A DNA stretch of 64,000 bases, from assembly GCA_030272735.1 (NCBI GenBank), contig JARXKL010000002.1:1-64000 (forward strand), written 5' to 3'. Shown here in pieces: positions 1-9,412 of this stretch; position 1 is the stretch's first letter, and each line of letters begins with the position of its first letter. Source of the stretch: Patescibacteria group bacterium (GTDB lineage Bacteria; Patescibacteriota; Saccharimonadia; Saccharimonadales; UBA4665). Position numbers and translations under genes: made by a program. Under the pieces are notes generated by a model, which saw only the letters and a program-made list of their open reading frames with translations, searched no databases and was not told where the DNA came from.

Positions 1-676
1 CAAACATAACCCCAATCTTCATACGGATCTGATTAATGAAAATTACTGTTACGTTTGAGCGTGAAATTACACCGGTCAACTTACGTAAAGCTTGGCTCAT
101 AAGTCGCGCTTGCAAGCCCATGTGGCTGTCACCCATGTCGCCTTCGATTTCGGCACGTGGGACAAGCGCTGCAACGGAGTCAACAACAATCAGGTCGACA
201 GCATTAGACCGCACCAAAGTTTCGGTGATTTCAAGTGCTTGTTCACCGTTGTCTGGTTGACTCAAAAGCAAGTTCTCAACATCTACTCCTATACGCTTGG
301 CGTATGAAGGATCGAGGGCGTGCTCAGCGTCAATGAAGGCTGCGGTGCCACCGGCTCTTTGGATTTCAGCAATCGCGTGGAGTGTCAGCGTAGTTTTACC
401 TGAAGATTCAGGGCCATATACTTCTACAATGCGACCGCGGGGAATGCCGCCACCAAGAGCGAGATCAAGCGACAAGCTGCCCGTAGGTGTTGTTTCTACG
501 CTAGTGGTGTGAGCGTCGCCGAGCTTCATAATTGAGCCCTTACCGAATTGCTTTTCAATAGTTTCGAGCGCTAAACCGAGGGCTTTGCTTTTGCCGTCTG
601 TTGCGGCAGCTGAGGCTTTTTCTTCTTTAGTTTCTTTTGGTGCTTTTGCAGTTTTAGGTTCTTTGATGTCTGCCAT
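1..676 (-). CDS. recA: RecA recombinase, N-terminal part (cut by window edge)
   Basis: This is the first 225 codons of RecA, the ATP-dependent strand-exchange protein of homologous recombination and SOS control; the gene runs off the left edge. A low-complexity N-terminal extension rich in Lys, Ala and Glu (about 28 residues) precedes the RecA core. Visible are the Walker A motif GPESSGKTT, the segment [10 protein letters not shown], the Walker B region [15 protein letters not shown] and the end [13 protein letters not shown]. The start at 676 is supported by a Shine-Dalgarno CTAGGAGG-type sequence (AGGAGG at 688-683). It is divergent from the pilus locus. Confidence 0.97.
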   Translation of the reverse strand, partial: MADIKEPKTAKAPKETKEEKASAAATDGKSKALGLALETIEKQFGKGSIMKLGDAHTTSVETTPTGSLSLDLALGGGIPRGRIVEVYGPESSGKTTLTLHAIAEIQRAGGTAAFIDAEHALDPSYAKRIGVDVENLLLSQPDNGEQALEITETLVRSNAVDLIVVDSVAALVPRAEIEGDMGDSHMGLQARLMSQALRKLTGVISRSNVTVIFINQIRMKIGVMF

Positions 677-832
677 TGCTAACCTCCTAGGTCAATTACT
701 GTGGGTACTGTCATAAGTGGTATGTACCAGGTCTACCTAGTTTAGCACTATACCTAGGTTACAACTCAGTGGAAATTGCTACAGCTTATCAATTTGAAAG
801 ACTTAATTTTTGTTTAATAAATAAGGTGTGCA

Positions 833-1456
833 ATGCACAAAACGCTTCTGCTTTTTGACAGGAGTTGTTATGATGTGACCAGGATGGGTGAGCACCGAAA
901 TAAAAATATTGCACGAGGTTTTACGCTTATAGAGCTGCTGCTCGTTATGAGCGTTATTGGCGTTTTAGCGCTGATTACGACAGCCCAGGTTATACCCCGC
1001 TATCATGAGCGGACCCGATTTAGCCGTGCCGTGTCTGAGATGAATACCATGGCCAACGCCTTAAGTCTCTACGCATCAAAGTACAACGACTATCCAGCAG
1101 ACACCGGACGCGGTATCCCCAATGGCATTAAAGAATTTATTCAGGCCGGCGGCGCTAACGACACTTGGCCAGATGCGCCTTGGCCTGGGAGTACCTATGA
1201 TTATGAAAGTTGGGCGCCTGACGCCATTAACAGTAGTCAAACCTACGAAATTGGCATCCGTTTTTGCGCTGCTGGTGATACCGCAACGTGTCAAAAAAAC
1301 TTCCCGAAGGAACCATGGGTAACGAGTAGCTGGGATAGCTATAGTTCGGTCTATTATTGCATCAGCGGTGGCTGCCGAGCTCATCAGAGTAAACCCTTAA
1401 ACCACCCAGGGTACTGCATTAATTGCGGTGGCGCGACGGACGTCTTTAAAGGTTAG
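833..1456 (+). CDS. Type IV prepilin-like protein at the head of the pilus locus
   Basis: The protein carries a class III prepilin signal, a short basic leader ending in G followed by FTLIELLLVMSVIGVLALI, which a prepilin peptidase would cut after the Gly before forming the hydrophobic assembly helix. The C-terminal part contains several Cys and Trp residues (CISGGC, CINCGG) and looks like a globular pseudopilin head. The start is uncertain: ATG 833 has a weak AAGGTG upstream, GTG 875 has AGGAG about 10 nt upstream, and ATG 884 gives a more normal leader length. It lies 2 nt from pilB. The role is inferred to be a minor pilin. Confidence 0.85.
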   Translation: MHKTLLLFDRSCYDVTRMGEHRNKNIARGFTLIELLLVMSVIGVLALITTAQVIPRYHERTRFSRAVSEMNTMANALSLYASKYNDYPADTGRGIPNGIKEFIQAGGANDTWPDAPWPGSTYDYESWAPDAINSSQTYEIGIRFCAAGDTATCQKNFPKEPWVTSSWDSYSSVYYCISGGCRAHQSKPLNHPGYCINCGGATDVFKG

Positions 1457-1458
1457 CT

Positions 1459-3261
1459 ATGCGTATACCCGATTCACTCGTTGAACAACTTCTGAAAGAT
1501 AGCGGCACCTGCACAGACGAGCAGTTGAAAACACTACGCGAACAAGAAGGCACTGAAAAAAAGGCCATGCAGGACCTGGCAATTAACAACAATGTTATTA
1601 CCGAGAAAGAGCTGACGAAGCTCTACGCTGCAGAAATAGATGTACCCTTTGTGGAGCTGAATGCCCGCGAAATTGAGCACGATATCCTGAAGCAACTCCC
1701 AGAACGCATCGCCCGACAATACAACGCGGTAGTCTTCGAAATTGACGAAACTGGCGCAAAGCAAGTAGCCATGCAGGATCCTGACGACATTCAAGCGCTT
1801 AACTTCTTGCAAAAGCAACTCGGCGCCAACATAAAAGTTTCAATTACGACGGCCAGCTTGTTGCAGGCTGCGCTCGACCAATATCGCGGCAACATTAGTA
1901 GCGAGTTAACAAAAGTTATCACTGATGATGACCTTGCCGACATACCGGATGAAGTTAATGAGAATGATATTGCTGAAGACTCACCGGTGGCCCAGACCGT
2001 CAATATTATTATTGAATACGGCGTAAAAAGTGGTGCGAGCGATGTACATATTGAGCCACGTGAAGATTTTGTTGTGGTGCGTTACCGCATAGACGGCTTA
2101 TTGCGCGAAGCTAACAAATTGCCGCGCAAAATGCTCGGCTCGCTTGTCAGTCGTATAAAAATCCTCAGCAACCTCAAAATTGATGAACACCGAGCGCCAC
2201 AAGATGGCCGCTTTAAGGTTGAAGTAAGCGGGCTCATCTATGCCCTGCGCGTGTCTACGCTGCCAATTTTGGACGGCGAAAAAGTGGTTATGCGTATTTT
2301 GAATGAATCGACGAAGCCAGCCGATTTCACCGAGCTCGGATTCTGGGGTGGCGCTCTCACTGACTTGCGCCAAGCGATCATTCAGCCACACGGCATGGTG
2401 CTGGTGACTGGCCCAACCGGCTCGGGTAAATCCACGACACTGTTTAGCGTATTGAGCACTTTAAACACGCCAAATGTTAATATTTCGACCGTTGAAGATC
2501 CTATAGAGTACCATATTGTTGGAGCCAATCAGGTGCAGGTTAATCCGATTGCCGGAATGACGTTTGTGAATGGCTTAAGAGCTCTGTTACGACAAGATCC
2601 GAATATCATCATGGTTGGAGAAGTGCGCGACGGCGAAACGGCCGATCTTGCCGTCCAAGCTGCCCTGACTGGGCACTTAGTGTTTAGTACGTTGCACACC
2701 AATAATGCGGCAACTTGCCTACCTCGCCTGCTCGATATGGGCGTCGAACCGTTCCTTATAGCTAGCACCGTCCGCGTGATTGTTGCGCAACGTTTAGTAA
2801 GGCGTTTATGTGTCGACTGCCGCGAGAGCTTTGCCCCCGATGCCACCTATGCGAAACACCTCGAAGACACCTTCCACATACACAAGAATGGTGGCATCAA
2901 AAAACTTCACGAACTAGAAACAACCGCCCTTAAAGATGGTATCGGTGCTGCCAGTGATAAAAAAGGACCAACTAATGAGCTCGGGACCAGTGCTACCGAA
3001 ATTACCCGATTATGGAAAGCCCACGAAACTGGCTGCGACCGCTGTAATCATACCGGCTACAAAGGCCGCATTGGTATTTATGAAGTTCTTAATAACAACT
3101 CGGAAGTTCAGCAAATGATTGTGGGCGCTAAAACCAGCGAAGTTATTGAGCAAGCGGCAATCGATGGCGGCATGCTTACTATGCAGCTCGACGGACTCGT
3201 TAAGGCTTTACGCGGCCAAACCACTATCGAAGAAGTGCTGCGCGTAACGGTTCAGGAATAA
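1459..3261 (+). CDS. pilB: Type IV pilus assembly ATPase PilB
   Basis: This is a GspE/PilB-family hexameric ATPase that powers pilin polymerisation from the cytoplasmic side. The N-terminal region (about 1-150) is a GspE_N-like domain. The ATPase core has Walker A GPTGSGKST at 318-326, the Asp-box IDEHRAPQDGRF, the Walker B/His-box region GEVRDGETADLAVQAALTGH and STLHTN. Two CxxC pairs (about 451/454 and 526/529) form the zinc site, with an unusually long spacer of some 70 residues between them. Length 600 is normal for PilB. Its stop is 1 nt from the pilC start, so the two are translationally linked. No PilT retraction ATPase is present in the window. Confidence 0.97.
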   Translation: MRIPDSLVEQLLKDSGTCTDEQLKTLREQEGTEKKAMQDLAINNNVITEKELTKLYAAEIDVPFVELNAREIEHDILKQLPERIARQYNAVVFEIDETGAKQVAMQDPDDIQALNFLQKQLGANIKVSITTASLLQAALDQYRGNISSELTKVITDDDLADIPDEVNENDIAEDSPVAQTVNIIIEYGVKSGASDVHIEPREDFVVVRYRIDGLLREANKLPRKMLGSLVSRIKILSNLKIDEHRAPQDGRFKVEVSGLIYALRVSTLPILDGEKVVMRILNESTKPADFTELGFWGGALTDLRQAIIQPHGMVLVTGPTGSGKSTTLFSVLSTLNTPNVNISTVEDPIEYHIVGANQVQVNPIAGMTFVNGLRALLRQDPNIIMVGEVRDGETADLAVQAALTGHLVFSTLHTNNAATCLPRLLDMGVEPFLIASTVRVIVAQRLVRRLCVDCRESFAPDATYAKHLEDTFHIHKNGGIKKLHELETTALKDGIGAASDKKGPTNELGTSATEITRLWKAHETGCDRCNHTGYKGRIGIYEVLNNNSEVQQMIVGAKTSEVIEQAAIDGGMLTMQLDGLVKALRGQTTIEEVLRVTVQE

Positions 3262-3262
3262 C

Positions 3263-4507
3263 ATGACATTTACCTATAAAGCACGCACCGCTGAAGGCAA
3301 AACCGTTTCTGGCACAGCCGAAGCTGCCAGCAAACAAGCCCTCATTGGCTTATTACGTAAGCAAGATTTACATCCCGTGCTCATTGAAGCGGGTGGCAAA
3401 GCCAAAAAAGGCGGAGGTCTTTTTGGACCGAAGAAAAAAGTTAAACTCAATGACTTAGTCATATTCACTCGCCAGTTAGCAACCATGATTGGCGCCGGTG
3501 TGCCCTTAGCGCGTTCGTTAAATGCGCTCAAAAGTGACGCTTCAAACCCCTACATGCAAGAAGTGCTTTTGAGTGTCAGCAAAGACATCGAAAGTGGTGC
3601 ACCTTTAGCCGATGCCTTCGGCAAGTATCCTAATGTCTTTTCTGAGGTCTACGTAAATATGGTTCGAGCCGGCGAAGAAGGCGGTATTCTTGACGATATT
3701 TTGAAACGCTTAGCCACACAGGTTGAACAAGACGCTTCGATCCGTAAAAAGATTAAGGGCGCGATGATGTACCCGACAGTTATATTGACGGTGACTGTCG
3801 TAGCCTTTTTTGGCATTATGCTGTTTATTGTCCCGAAGCTTGGCAAAATTTTAACAGGGCTGGGTGGTCCAAATGCCAAACTGCCAATTTACACCCAAGT
3901 CCTACTTAATATTAGTGAGCTCTGCGTGAAAGCCTCAATTATCCCGCATGTCCCGAACCTCCTGTTCCTAATGGCACTCATGGGCGTCGGCGGATTTTAT
4001 GGGCTGCGTTATATAAAGACACCGAAGGGTAAGTTCAGGTTTCACGGATTACTGCTCAAAACACCCATCGTAAAAACTATCATACTTAAAGTAGCTGTAG
4101 CCCGCTTTTCACGGACATTTGCTTCGCTGATGGGCGCGGGAGTGAGTGTACTAGATGCCCTTGAAGTCACCGGCGCAGCACTCGGCAATAAGGTGATCGA
4201 ACAGGAACTCAAAGAAGCCGCCGAAGAAGTACGTAATGGCAAGCCCTTGAGTGACCCGATTAGCCGCAGTAAGCACTTCCCTCCCATCGTGGCTCAAATG
4301 TTACTCGTTGGTGAAGAAACAGGCCAAATAGATACGGTATTGACTAAAATCGCGGATTTTTACGAAGAGGAAGTCAGCGTGCTCATAGATGGGCTGGCTG
4401 CAATTATCGAACCGGTAATGATAATTTTCTTGGGTGCAGGGGTGGGCCTAATTGCTGCCTCTGTTATGGGGCCAATCTCGAATCTTTCCAAGAATATTGG
4501 CACATAA
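3263..4507 (+). CDS. pilC: Type IV pilus inner-membrane platform protein PilC
   Basis: PilC/GspF is the polytopic platform that couples PilB to pilin addition. The protein begins FTYKARTAEGKTVSGTAEA, typical of the family, and contains the duplicated T2SSF domain: first copy about residues 65-190 (FTRQLATMIGAGVPLARSL) and second about 270-400 (FSRTFASLMGAGVSVLDAL). Transmembrane stretches are visible near 170-192, 222-242 and 378-402. Length 414 matches canonical PilC. It follows pilB directly and ends before the promoter that drives the pilA gene. Confidence 0.97.
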   Translation: MTFTYKARTAEGKTVSGTAEAASKQALIGLLRKQDLHPVLIEAGGKAKKGGGLFGPKKKVKLNDLVIFTRQLATMIGAGVPLARSLNALKSDASNPYMQEVLLSVSKDIESGAPLADAFGKYPNVFSEVYVNMVRAGEEGGILDDILKRLATQVEQDASIRKKIKGAMMYPTVILTVTVVAFFGIMLFIVPKLGKILTGLGGPNAKLPIYTQVLLNISELCVKASIIPHVPNLLFLMALMGVGGFYGLRYIKTPKGKFRFHGLLLKTPIVKTIILKVAVARFSRTFASLMGAGVSVLDALEVTGAALGNKVIEQELKEAAEEVRNGKPLSDPISRSKHFPPIVAQMLLVGEETGQIDTVLTKIADFYEEEVSVLIDGLAAIIEPVMIIFLGAGVGLIAASVMGPISNLSKNIGT

Positions 4508-4544
4508 TGCTCGCTTGATCGCAAAAAGTTATCCCCAGTTATAG

Positions 4545-4608
4545 TTGACTAGCTTACGCTTATGGTTATAATCATACTCAGATACTTTCTTATTAGATGC
4601 ATGCATCT
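4545..4608 (+). promoter_or_regulatory. Promoter and palindromic leader of the major pilin gene
   Basis: A sigma70-type promoter is visible: TTGACT at 4545-4550, a 16-nt spacer and TATAAT at 4567-4572. The predicted leader of about 80 nt contains the perfect 14-nt palindrome AGATGCATGCATCT at 4595-4608 and ends with a strong ribosome binding site (GGAGGG) in front of the pilin ATG at 4659. The palindrome could be an operator or a hairpin that stabilises an abundant mRNA; that role is inference. Confidence 0.65.
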
Positions 4609-4658
4609 GAAACGAAGATCATATAGTAAACAATAAATAAATCGGAGGGTGGGCTCTC

Positions 4659-5132
4659 ATGATCTCGCACACAAAGCTAAAAAATAATAAAGGTTTCACG
4701 ATCGTCGAACTTTTGATCGTCATCGTAGTCATCGGTATCCTAGCGCTTCTCGTTATCACAACGTACAGCGGCATCCAAGGCAAAGCACGGAACAGTAAGC
4801 GCCAGACAGACTTGGCAGCACTACAAACGCACTTAGAAGCGTTTTACAACGATAACGGGTTTTATCCAACACTCACTGAAGTGAACGATACTACTTTTGT
4901 CGCAGCTAAATTCAAAGGCTTAGACGTTACAGCGTTTATCGATCCGTCTAACCCAACTCAAAGCAAAACCATGGCAGCTGCACCAGTTGCTAAATCGTAT
5001 GCTTACGAAGTTAAAGATGCGGCCGGTGCTGTTTGTACTGTTGACACCAACTGTACTAAGTACACCTTAACTGCTACCTACGAAGGTACTGTTAACGGCT
5101 CTACAACTTACGTTAAGAACAGCTTAAACTAA
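4659..5132 (+). CDS. pilA: Major type IV pilin candidate (PilA-like)
   Basis: This is the best major-pilin candidate. It has a short leader with NNKG, then FTIVELLIVIVVIGILALLVIT, i.e. the prepilin cleavage site with Glu at position +5. A linker with ARNSKRQTDLAALQTHLEAFYNDNGFYPT follows, the alpha1-C region common to Gram-positive pilins, and then a small head with a Cys pair (CTVDTNC). It has its own consensus promoter, a strong GGAGGG ribosome binding site and its own terminator directly after the stop, consistent with high expression. Length is 157 residues. Confidence 0.9.
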   Translation: MISHTKLKNNKGFTIVELLIVIVVIGILALLVITTYSGIQGKARNSKRQTDLAALQTHLEAFYNDNGFYPTLTEVNDTTFVAAKFKGLDVTAFIDPSNPTQSKTMAAAPVAKSYAYEVKDAAGAVCTVDTNCTKYTLTATYEGTVNGSTTYVKNSLN

Positions 5133-5150
5133 GCCTACTTACGTTATATA

Positions 5151-5177
5151 AAAGCCCCGCTCCATGCGGGGCTTTTT
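5151..5177 (+). terminator. Intrinsic terminator after the major pilin gene
   Basis: A 9-bp perfect stem AAGCCCCGC/GCGGGGCTT (5152-5160 and 5166-5174) with a TCCAT loop is followed by a T run. It lies 19 nt after the pilin stop codon and separates the pilin transcript from the minor pilins. Confidence 0.93.
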
Positions 5178-5224
5178 CTATGGCTATCTTATAGAGACAG
5201 GCTTCGCTATAATGGGCATAAAGC

Positions 5225-5641
5225 ATGAGCAGTATAAAAAACAATGGGGAGGGCTTTACCGCTATTGAGCTAGTGGTAATGTTAGTGGTCCTTGCCGTAG
5301 CCTTTACTGGCTTTGCAGGCTCTTACAATACTATCCAAGGTATTACAAAAAAAGCTCGTGATATTAACGTAGCGAACCAACTGGCTTTTGCGAAAGTCCA
5401 AGCATATGAAAACCTTGCCTACACCAGTTTGCCCACAACAACACCTACGGGCAGCTTGATTCAGGTTGAAGATTTCAGTAGTGCCCTGCCGACTAATCTC
5501 CGCGCACCGCGCACGGGCATAGTGTACGTTAATACCGTATCACCAACGCTGAAACAAATTGTTGTAAGCATCCGTTATGGCAGTAGTGACGACCAAAAAG
5601 TTATCGATTATGCTGACTTTATACAGAAAAACGGGTTGTAG
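5225..5641 (+). CDS. Minor pseudopilin
   Basis: This short protein (138 residues) has the prepilin signal GEGFTAIELVVMLVVLAVAF, with Gly at the cleavage site and Glu at +5. The rest is a small beta-rich domain without recognised family motifs. It begins a chain of closely spaced minor-pilin genes, with the next start 2 nt after its stop. Its position matches PilV/GspI-type subunits, but the exact type cannot be assigned from sequence alone. Confidence 0.85.
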   Translation: MSSIKNNGEGFTAIELVVMLVVLAVAFTGFAGSYNTIQGITKKARDINVANQLAFAKVQAYENLAYTSLPTTTPTGSLIQVEDFSSALPTNLRAPRTGIVYVNTVSPTLKQIVVSIRYGSSDDQKVIDYADFIQKNGL

Positions 5642-5642
5642 C

Positions 5643-6383
5643 ATGAGGTCAAACACACGACTTAGCACCTCTAACGCTGGGTTTACCTTGGTCGAACTGC
5701 TTGTTATATGCCCTATACTAATGGCCGTCATAGCATTCCTGATGAATTATATGTTTAACCAGTACGGGCAACTCGTCGTACAGAACTCTCAAGTTAATCT
5801 GCAAATTTCTGCGCAATCAGACGTCTTTAGCATGCAAGATGACATTTATTTTGCTAATCGCTTCGTGAGCAACCTCAATACTACTGTTTCGGACCCGTAC
5901 GCGCCGACCGGCGGCTGGGTTACCTCCAGTTCTCCGACAGTTTTTATAATTTCTACTCCCGCCCTTACAGCCAGTCACCGTAATCCTTCGAAACAAGCAG
6001 TCTTTATAAATACGCTCGGATGCTCGCCCCAGAGCACAAAGGAGCAAAATGACATTTTGTACAATAATATAATTTATTTCGTCAGTGGCTCCAACCTCTA
6101 CAAACGGATCGTAACGTCACCGAGCAGCACCAGTCTCTGCGGTACAAGTTTTCTGCAACCGACTTGTCCTGCTGCAAACGCCACCACGAGCTGCGCAAAA
6201 GACATACTTATTACCGACCAATTACAGTCATTCTCGGTAACGTACTCTGACCTAACTGGTGCGACGGTAACCACTCCTGAACAAGCTCGCTTAGCTAAAA
6301 TAAGCTTAACGCTGCAAGACAAAGCATATGCTCAAAACGTCAGCGCCAATACAACCGTGACTTTGCGAAGGATTAACCAATGA
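5643..6383 (+). CDS. PilW-like minor pilin
   Basis: A longer open frame exists upstream, but the ATG at 5643, directly after the previous stop, gives a normal prepilin leader: MRSNTRLSTSNAG followed by [20 protein letters not shown]. The 246-residue product resembles PilW/GspJ-size pseudopilins, with several Cys pairs in the head (CGTSFLQPTC, then TTSC). The stop overlaps the next start by 4 nt (ATGA), which indicates translational coupling to the large pilin-like adhesin. Confidence 0.85.
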   Translation: MRSNTRLSTSNAGFTLVELLVICPILMAVIAFLMNYMFNQYGQLVVQNSQVNLQISAQSDVFSMQDDIYFANRFVSNLNTTVSDPYAPTGGWVTSSSPTVFIISTPALTASHRNPSKQAVFINTLGCSPQSTKEQNDILYNNIIYFVSGSNLYKRIVTSPSSTSLCGTSFLQPTCPAANATTSCAKDILITDQLQSFSVTYSDLTGATVTTPEQARLAKISLTLQDKAYAQNVSANTTVTLRRINQ

Positions 6384-8260
6384 ATATAGTCCGTAACCAA
6401 AAAGGCTTTGCTATGCCGGTTATTATTCTGCTCATAGCCCTTATGGCTATGACCGCTTACACCGTGCTTGTGCAAACGTCTAACAGCCTAGGGCTCAGTT
6501 ATCGCCAATCATACCTACAAATGGCGCGCGTAGCCTCCAAAGCGGCCATAGACTACTCTCAGGAGCAGTTTGATAACGCTACTTGCGGTAACTATACGGG
6601 AACTGCAGAGCAAAATATGGTAAGTAACAGCCATTACCGTGTTACCTTCAAATCCGATGTATTGAATACTTCTCCGGATGGTCTAAGCAAAACTATTCAA
6701 GGCACCGGCAGCGTCTACTTACCTAAAAACTCTGTCAGTGCTCGGTATGTTTTTAGCGTAAATTCCGAAATCGTAAACACTTTTGCCACCTGTAAATCGC
6801 CCGACAATTACAGCCCTCTGCTGTGGCTCGATGCGAGCGACACTTCGACCCTTAAAAAAGTTGGGACAGTTACTAGTTCCGTCACACCAACGACCAGTTT
6901 TGGCATGGCGAGCGACACCATACGCGATACACTTGAAGAACGAGCTGATGATGGCACGACAACCAACGCCGCCTGGCAAGCCAATGATCTTGAAATGCAT
7001 ATCTGTGACCCGGCAAAGTTCAGCAATGCTGTCTGTACGGCCAATGCCACCAAATACGTTAATGTTGGCTTTGTATATTCTAATGTTAACGTTCCCAAGA
7101 ACGCTACCATCACCAACGCTACCATCACCTTGCACTGCGCAACACCTTCTGGGACCAGTGGATCAACTCTGCATCGTATTTATGGGATTTATCAGTCGGC
7201 GAGTAATCCTCACCCAGCGCTGTTTACCAAGACTGGTACCAATCAACTTAAAACCAAGCTTGCTACCTCGACGCTGCACACCACCAAGTACGATGATATT
7301 TCTGAGAATAACTGCCAGCCGGGTAATGATACGCAGTATAACGTAACTGATTTAGCGCAGGAGATGGTTAACAATACCAATTGGGACCCAACCGGCACTG
7401 GCAATGGTGGACGAATGGGCTTTGGAGTCCAATACCAAAGCGGAGCTGGAAGCCGTCACTTATACAAGGACGGGAACAACTTGAGTATTTCATACTCTAC
7501 CACTTCTGTTACTCCAGCTAATAATGGCGACCCCCTAGGCGTCTGGGTCGATAAGTCTGGGCATAGCAACGATGCGGTTTTCGCGTACGGTACAGCAGCT
7601 ACCCGACAAGACAACCAAATAAATGCCAAGACCGTGATCCGGTTTGGTAATGGCAACATGTTATCGACGCTAACCAACCCAATGGTCAACCAACGTGAAA
7701 TGACGACTTTTGCAGTCGTTAAGCCTAACTATACAACCAGTGCTGCCGACGGCCGCGTAGTGAGCGGTATGTCTACAACAGGTACAAACGATACGACTGG
7801 CGGTTCTGGTATAGTCCCCTTGTTACGCAATGGCTCGGGCAGCGGCATCTCCAGTATATATAGCGGTAACAGCTCTACCTTCCGCACTTCATATAATTGT
7901 GCAAACTGTGCCAGTGTTCCCAACATTTTCGATAGCCGGTTCATAAACAGTGGACTCAATACTACCGATAGTTTCCTGTCAGCTAATGGAGTGAAAGTGG
8001 CCGAAAATGACAATTACCAGCCGGGTAACCCTTATACATTCAGCATTGACCAGCTCTATGTGGGAGGAACACGTAATGGCTCTAATACAGGAGGAGCGGG
8101 CAATAGCTATCTCAACGGCGATTACGCTGAAATTATTGTCTACGATCATGCGTTGTCTTGCCACCAAACCGTTTCAATTGAAAATTATTTGCGGAGTAAG
8201 TGGAATGTATCTGCCAGCCCTTATGCCGATACCTGCCCGGATGATGTTCCAACGCTGTAA
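6380..8260 (+). CDS. Large PilX-like pilin with nested lectin domain (putative pilus-tip adhesin)
   Basis: The N terminus (MNIVRNQKGFAMPVIILLIA) is a pilin-like hydrophobic helix of the PilX kind. At about 147-160 the sequence PLLWLDASDTSTLKKVG starts a concanavalin A/LamG-like domain, which normally continues into a W-x-DKSG segment. Here that segment (VWVDKSGHSNDAV) appears only at about 390, after an inserted beta-rich domain of some 200 residues with DNRLRE-like character (ADDGTTTNAAW, NVPKNATITNATITLHC, YNVTDLAQEMVN). The lectin-like domain then ends with YAEIIVYDHAL and YLRSKWN. Such architecture suggests a minor pilin presenting an adhesive head to host cells or glycans; the function is inference. 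Confidence 0.8.
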   Translation: MNIVRNQKGFAMPVIILLIALMAMTAYTVLVQTSNSLGLSYRQSYLQMARVASKAAIDYSQEQFDNATCGNYTGTAEQNMVSNSHYRVTFKSDVLNTSPDGLSKTIQGTGSVYLPKNSVSARYVFSVNSEIVNTFATCKSPDNYSPLLWLDASDTSTLKKVGTVTSSVTPTTSFGMASDTIRDTLEERADDGTTTNAAWQANDLEMHICDPAKFSNAVCTANATKYVNVGFVYSNVNVPKNATITNATITLHCATPSGTSGSTLHRIYGIYQSASNPHPALFTKTGTNQLKTKLATSTLHTTKYDDISENNCQPGNDTQYNVTDLAQEMVNNTNWDPTGTGNGGRMGFGVQYQSGAGSRHLYKDGNNLSISYSTTSVTPANNGDPLGVWVDKSGHSNDAVFAYGTAATRQDNQINAKTVIRFGNGNMLSTLTNPMVNQREMTTFAVVKPNYTTSAADGRVVSGMSTTGTNDTTGGSGIVPLLRNGSGSGISSIYSGNSSTFRTSYNCANCASVPNIFDSRFINSGLNTTDSFLSANGVKVAENDNYQPGNPYTFSIDQLYVGGTRNGSNTGGAGNSYLNGDYAEIIVYDHALSCHQTVSIENYLRSKWNVSASPYADTCPDDVPTL

Positions 8261-8274
8261 AAGGTGCTTATGTT

Positions 8275-8283
8275 TGCTATACT
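8275..8283 (+). promoter_or_regulatory. Extended -10 promoter for the pilMNO genes
   Basis: TGC followed by TATACT (8278-8283) forms an extended -10 element in the short gap after the adhesin gene. The pilM Shine-Dalgarno AGGTGGG follows at 8304-8310. No convincing -35 box is seen. Confidence 0.45.
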
Positions 8284-8317
8284 TAACTCAAGTTACAATG
8301 CCTAGGTGGGCGCACGC

Positions 8318-9412
8318 ATGAAACAAGCAAAAATCTCAAATTTCTATCACGATAAACCCCTGTTCGGGCTTGATATTGGCCATGGTTCGCTTAAAGTCAT
8401 GCAGCTCAGCGATCCAGCCGAAAAAGTTATCGCCAAACATCACCTGCCTAAAGTAGTTGGATACGGCTTTATTAATTTTGACAAATCTGCCCAGCAGGAC
8501 GGCGTGGTAGTGAAACCAGAAATTATTGCTCAGGCTGCTCAAGAACTTTTCAAGAACAACTTAATCGGCGATATAACGACTCGCCGCGTGGCCATTGCGA
8601 TTCCTGCCTATCGTACCTTTACCCGCTCTCTTCAGCTGCCAAAACTTAAACCGAACGAACTCCGCGAAGCCGTAGAGCTCGAAGCCGAACAGTACATTTC
8701 CTTGCCACTCGAAGATTTATATCTGGACTATGAAATCGTAAAGCAAACCGAAGACTCTACTGATTTGTTTGTAATAGCAGTCCCGCGCGATATTGTTGAT
8801 TCTTACCTTAATTTGACCCAGTTACTCGGATTGGAAGCCGTGCTGATTGAACCAACCCTCAGTAGTTCGGGGCGTTTATTCACTATTGATGAGCGCAGTG
8901 AAAGTGCCAGTTTTGTCATAGATTTCGGGTCGCTGTCATCTGATATTAGTATCTTTGACAAGCACGTTATTGTCACCGGCACCGTCCAAGGCGGCGGCGT
9001 AAACTTTACGCAGTCCATCAAAGAAGCGTTAGGGGTTACTGAGGCGGAAGCTGGCATTATCAAAACCCGTTACGGCCTAAGTGCCTCCAAAAAACAAGCA
9101 GAAATCAAGAAGGCTTTAGAGCCAACACTCCAGCAAATTGTTAAAGAAATTCGCCGCATGATGCGCTACTATGAGGAGCGATATGGCGCTGACCGACCAA
9201 TCTCCCAAATTATTACTCTCGGTGGTGGCGCCAATATGCCTGGCCTCAGTGAGTACTTAACTGAAACATTACGACTGGCAGTCCGTCACAGCGATCCTTG
9301 GCAATATATTGACCCCAAAGGATTACCCTTGCCCTCTGATGCCGACAAACCGATGTACAGCACCGTTGCCGGCCTAGGTCTGGCTAATTATACCGAGGTA
9401 TTCAGCGCATGA
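8318..9412 (+). CDS. pilM: Type IV pilus assembly protein PilM
   Basis: PilM is an actin-like cytoplasmic ATP-binding protein that binds the PilN tail. Motifs include PLFGLDIGHGSLKVMQL, RVAIAIPAYRTFTRSLQLP, ELEAEQYISLPLEDLYLDYEIV (long family signature), FVIDFGSLSSDISIF and ITLGGGANMPGL. A GTG at 8306 is in frame, but the ATG at 8318 is preferred because AGGTGGG sits 7 nt upstream of it. The stop overlaps the pilN start by 4 nt. Confidence 0.95.
   Translation: MKQAKISNFYHDKPLFGLDIGHGSLKVMQLSDPAEKVIAKHHLPKVVGYGFINFDKSAQQDGVVVKPEIIAQAAQELFKNNLIGDITTRRVAIAIPAYRTFTRSLQLPKLKPNELREAVELEAEQYISLPLEDLYLDYEIVKQTEDSTDLFVIAVPRDIVDSYLNLTQLLGLEAVLIEPTLSSSGRLFTIDERSESASFVIDFGSLSSDISIFDKHVIVTGTVQGGGVNFTQSIKEALGVTEAEAGIIKTRYGLSASKKQAEIKKALEPTLQQIVKEIRRMMRYYEERYGADRPISQIITLGGGANMPGLSEYLTETLRLAVRHSDPWQYIDPKGLPLPSDADKPMYSTVAGLGLANYTEVFSA

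Noticed and set aside
8306-8317. GTG start of pilM at 8306
   Set aside because: The GTG is itself part of the AGGTGGG ribosome binding site serving the ATG at 8318.
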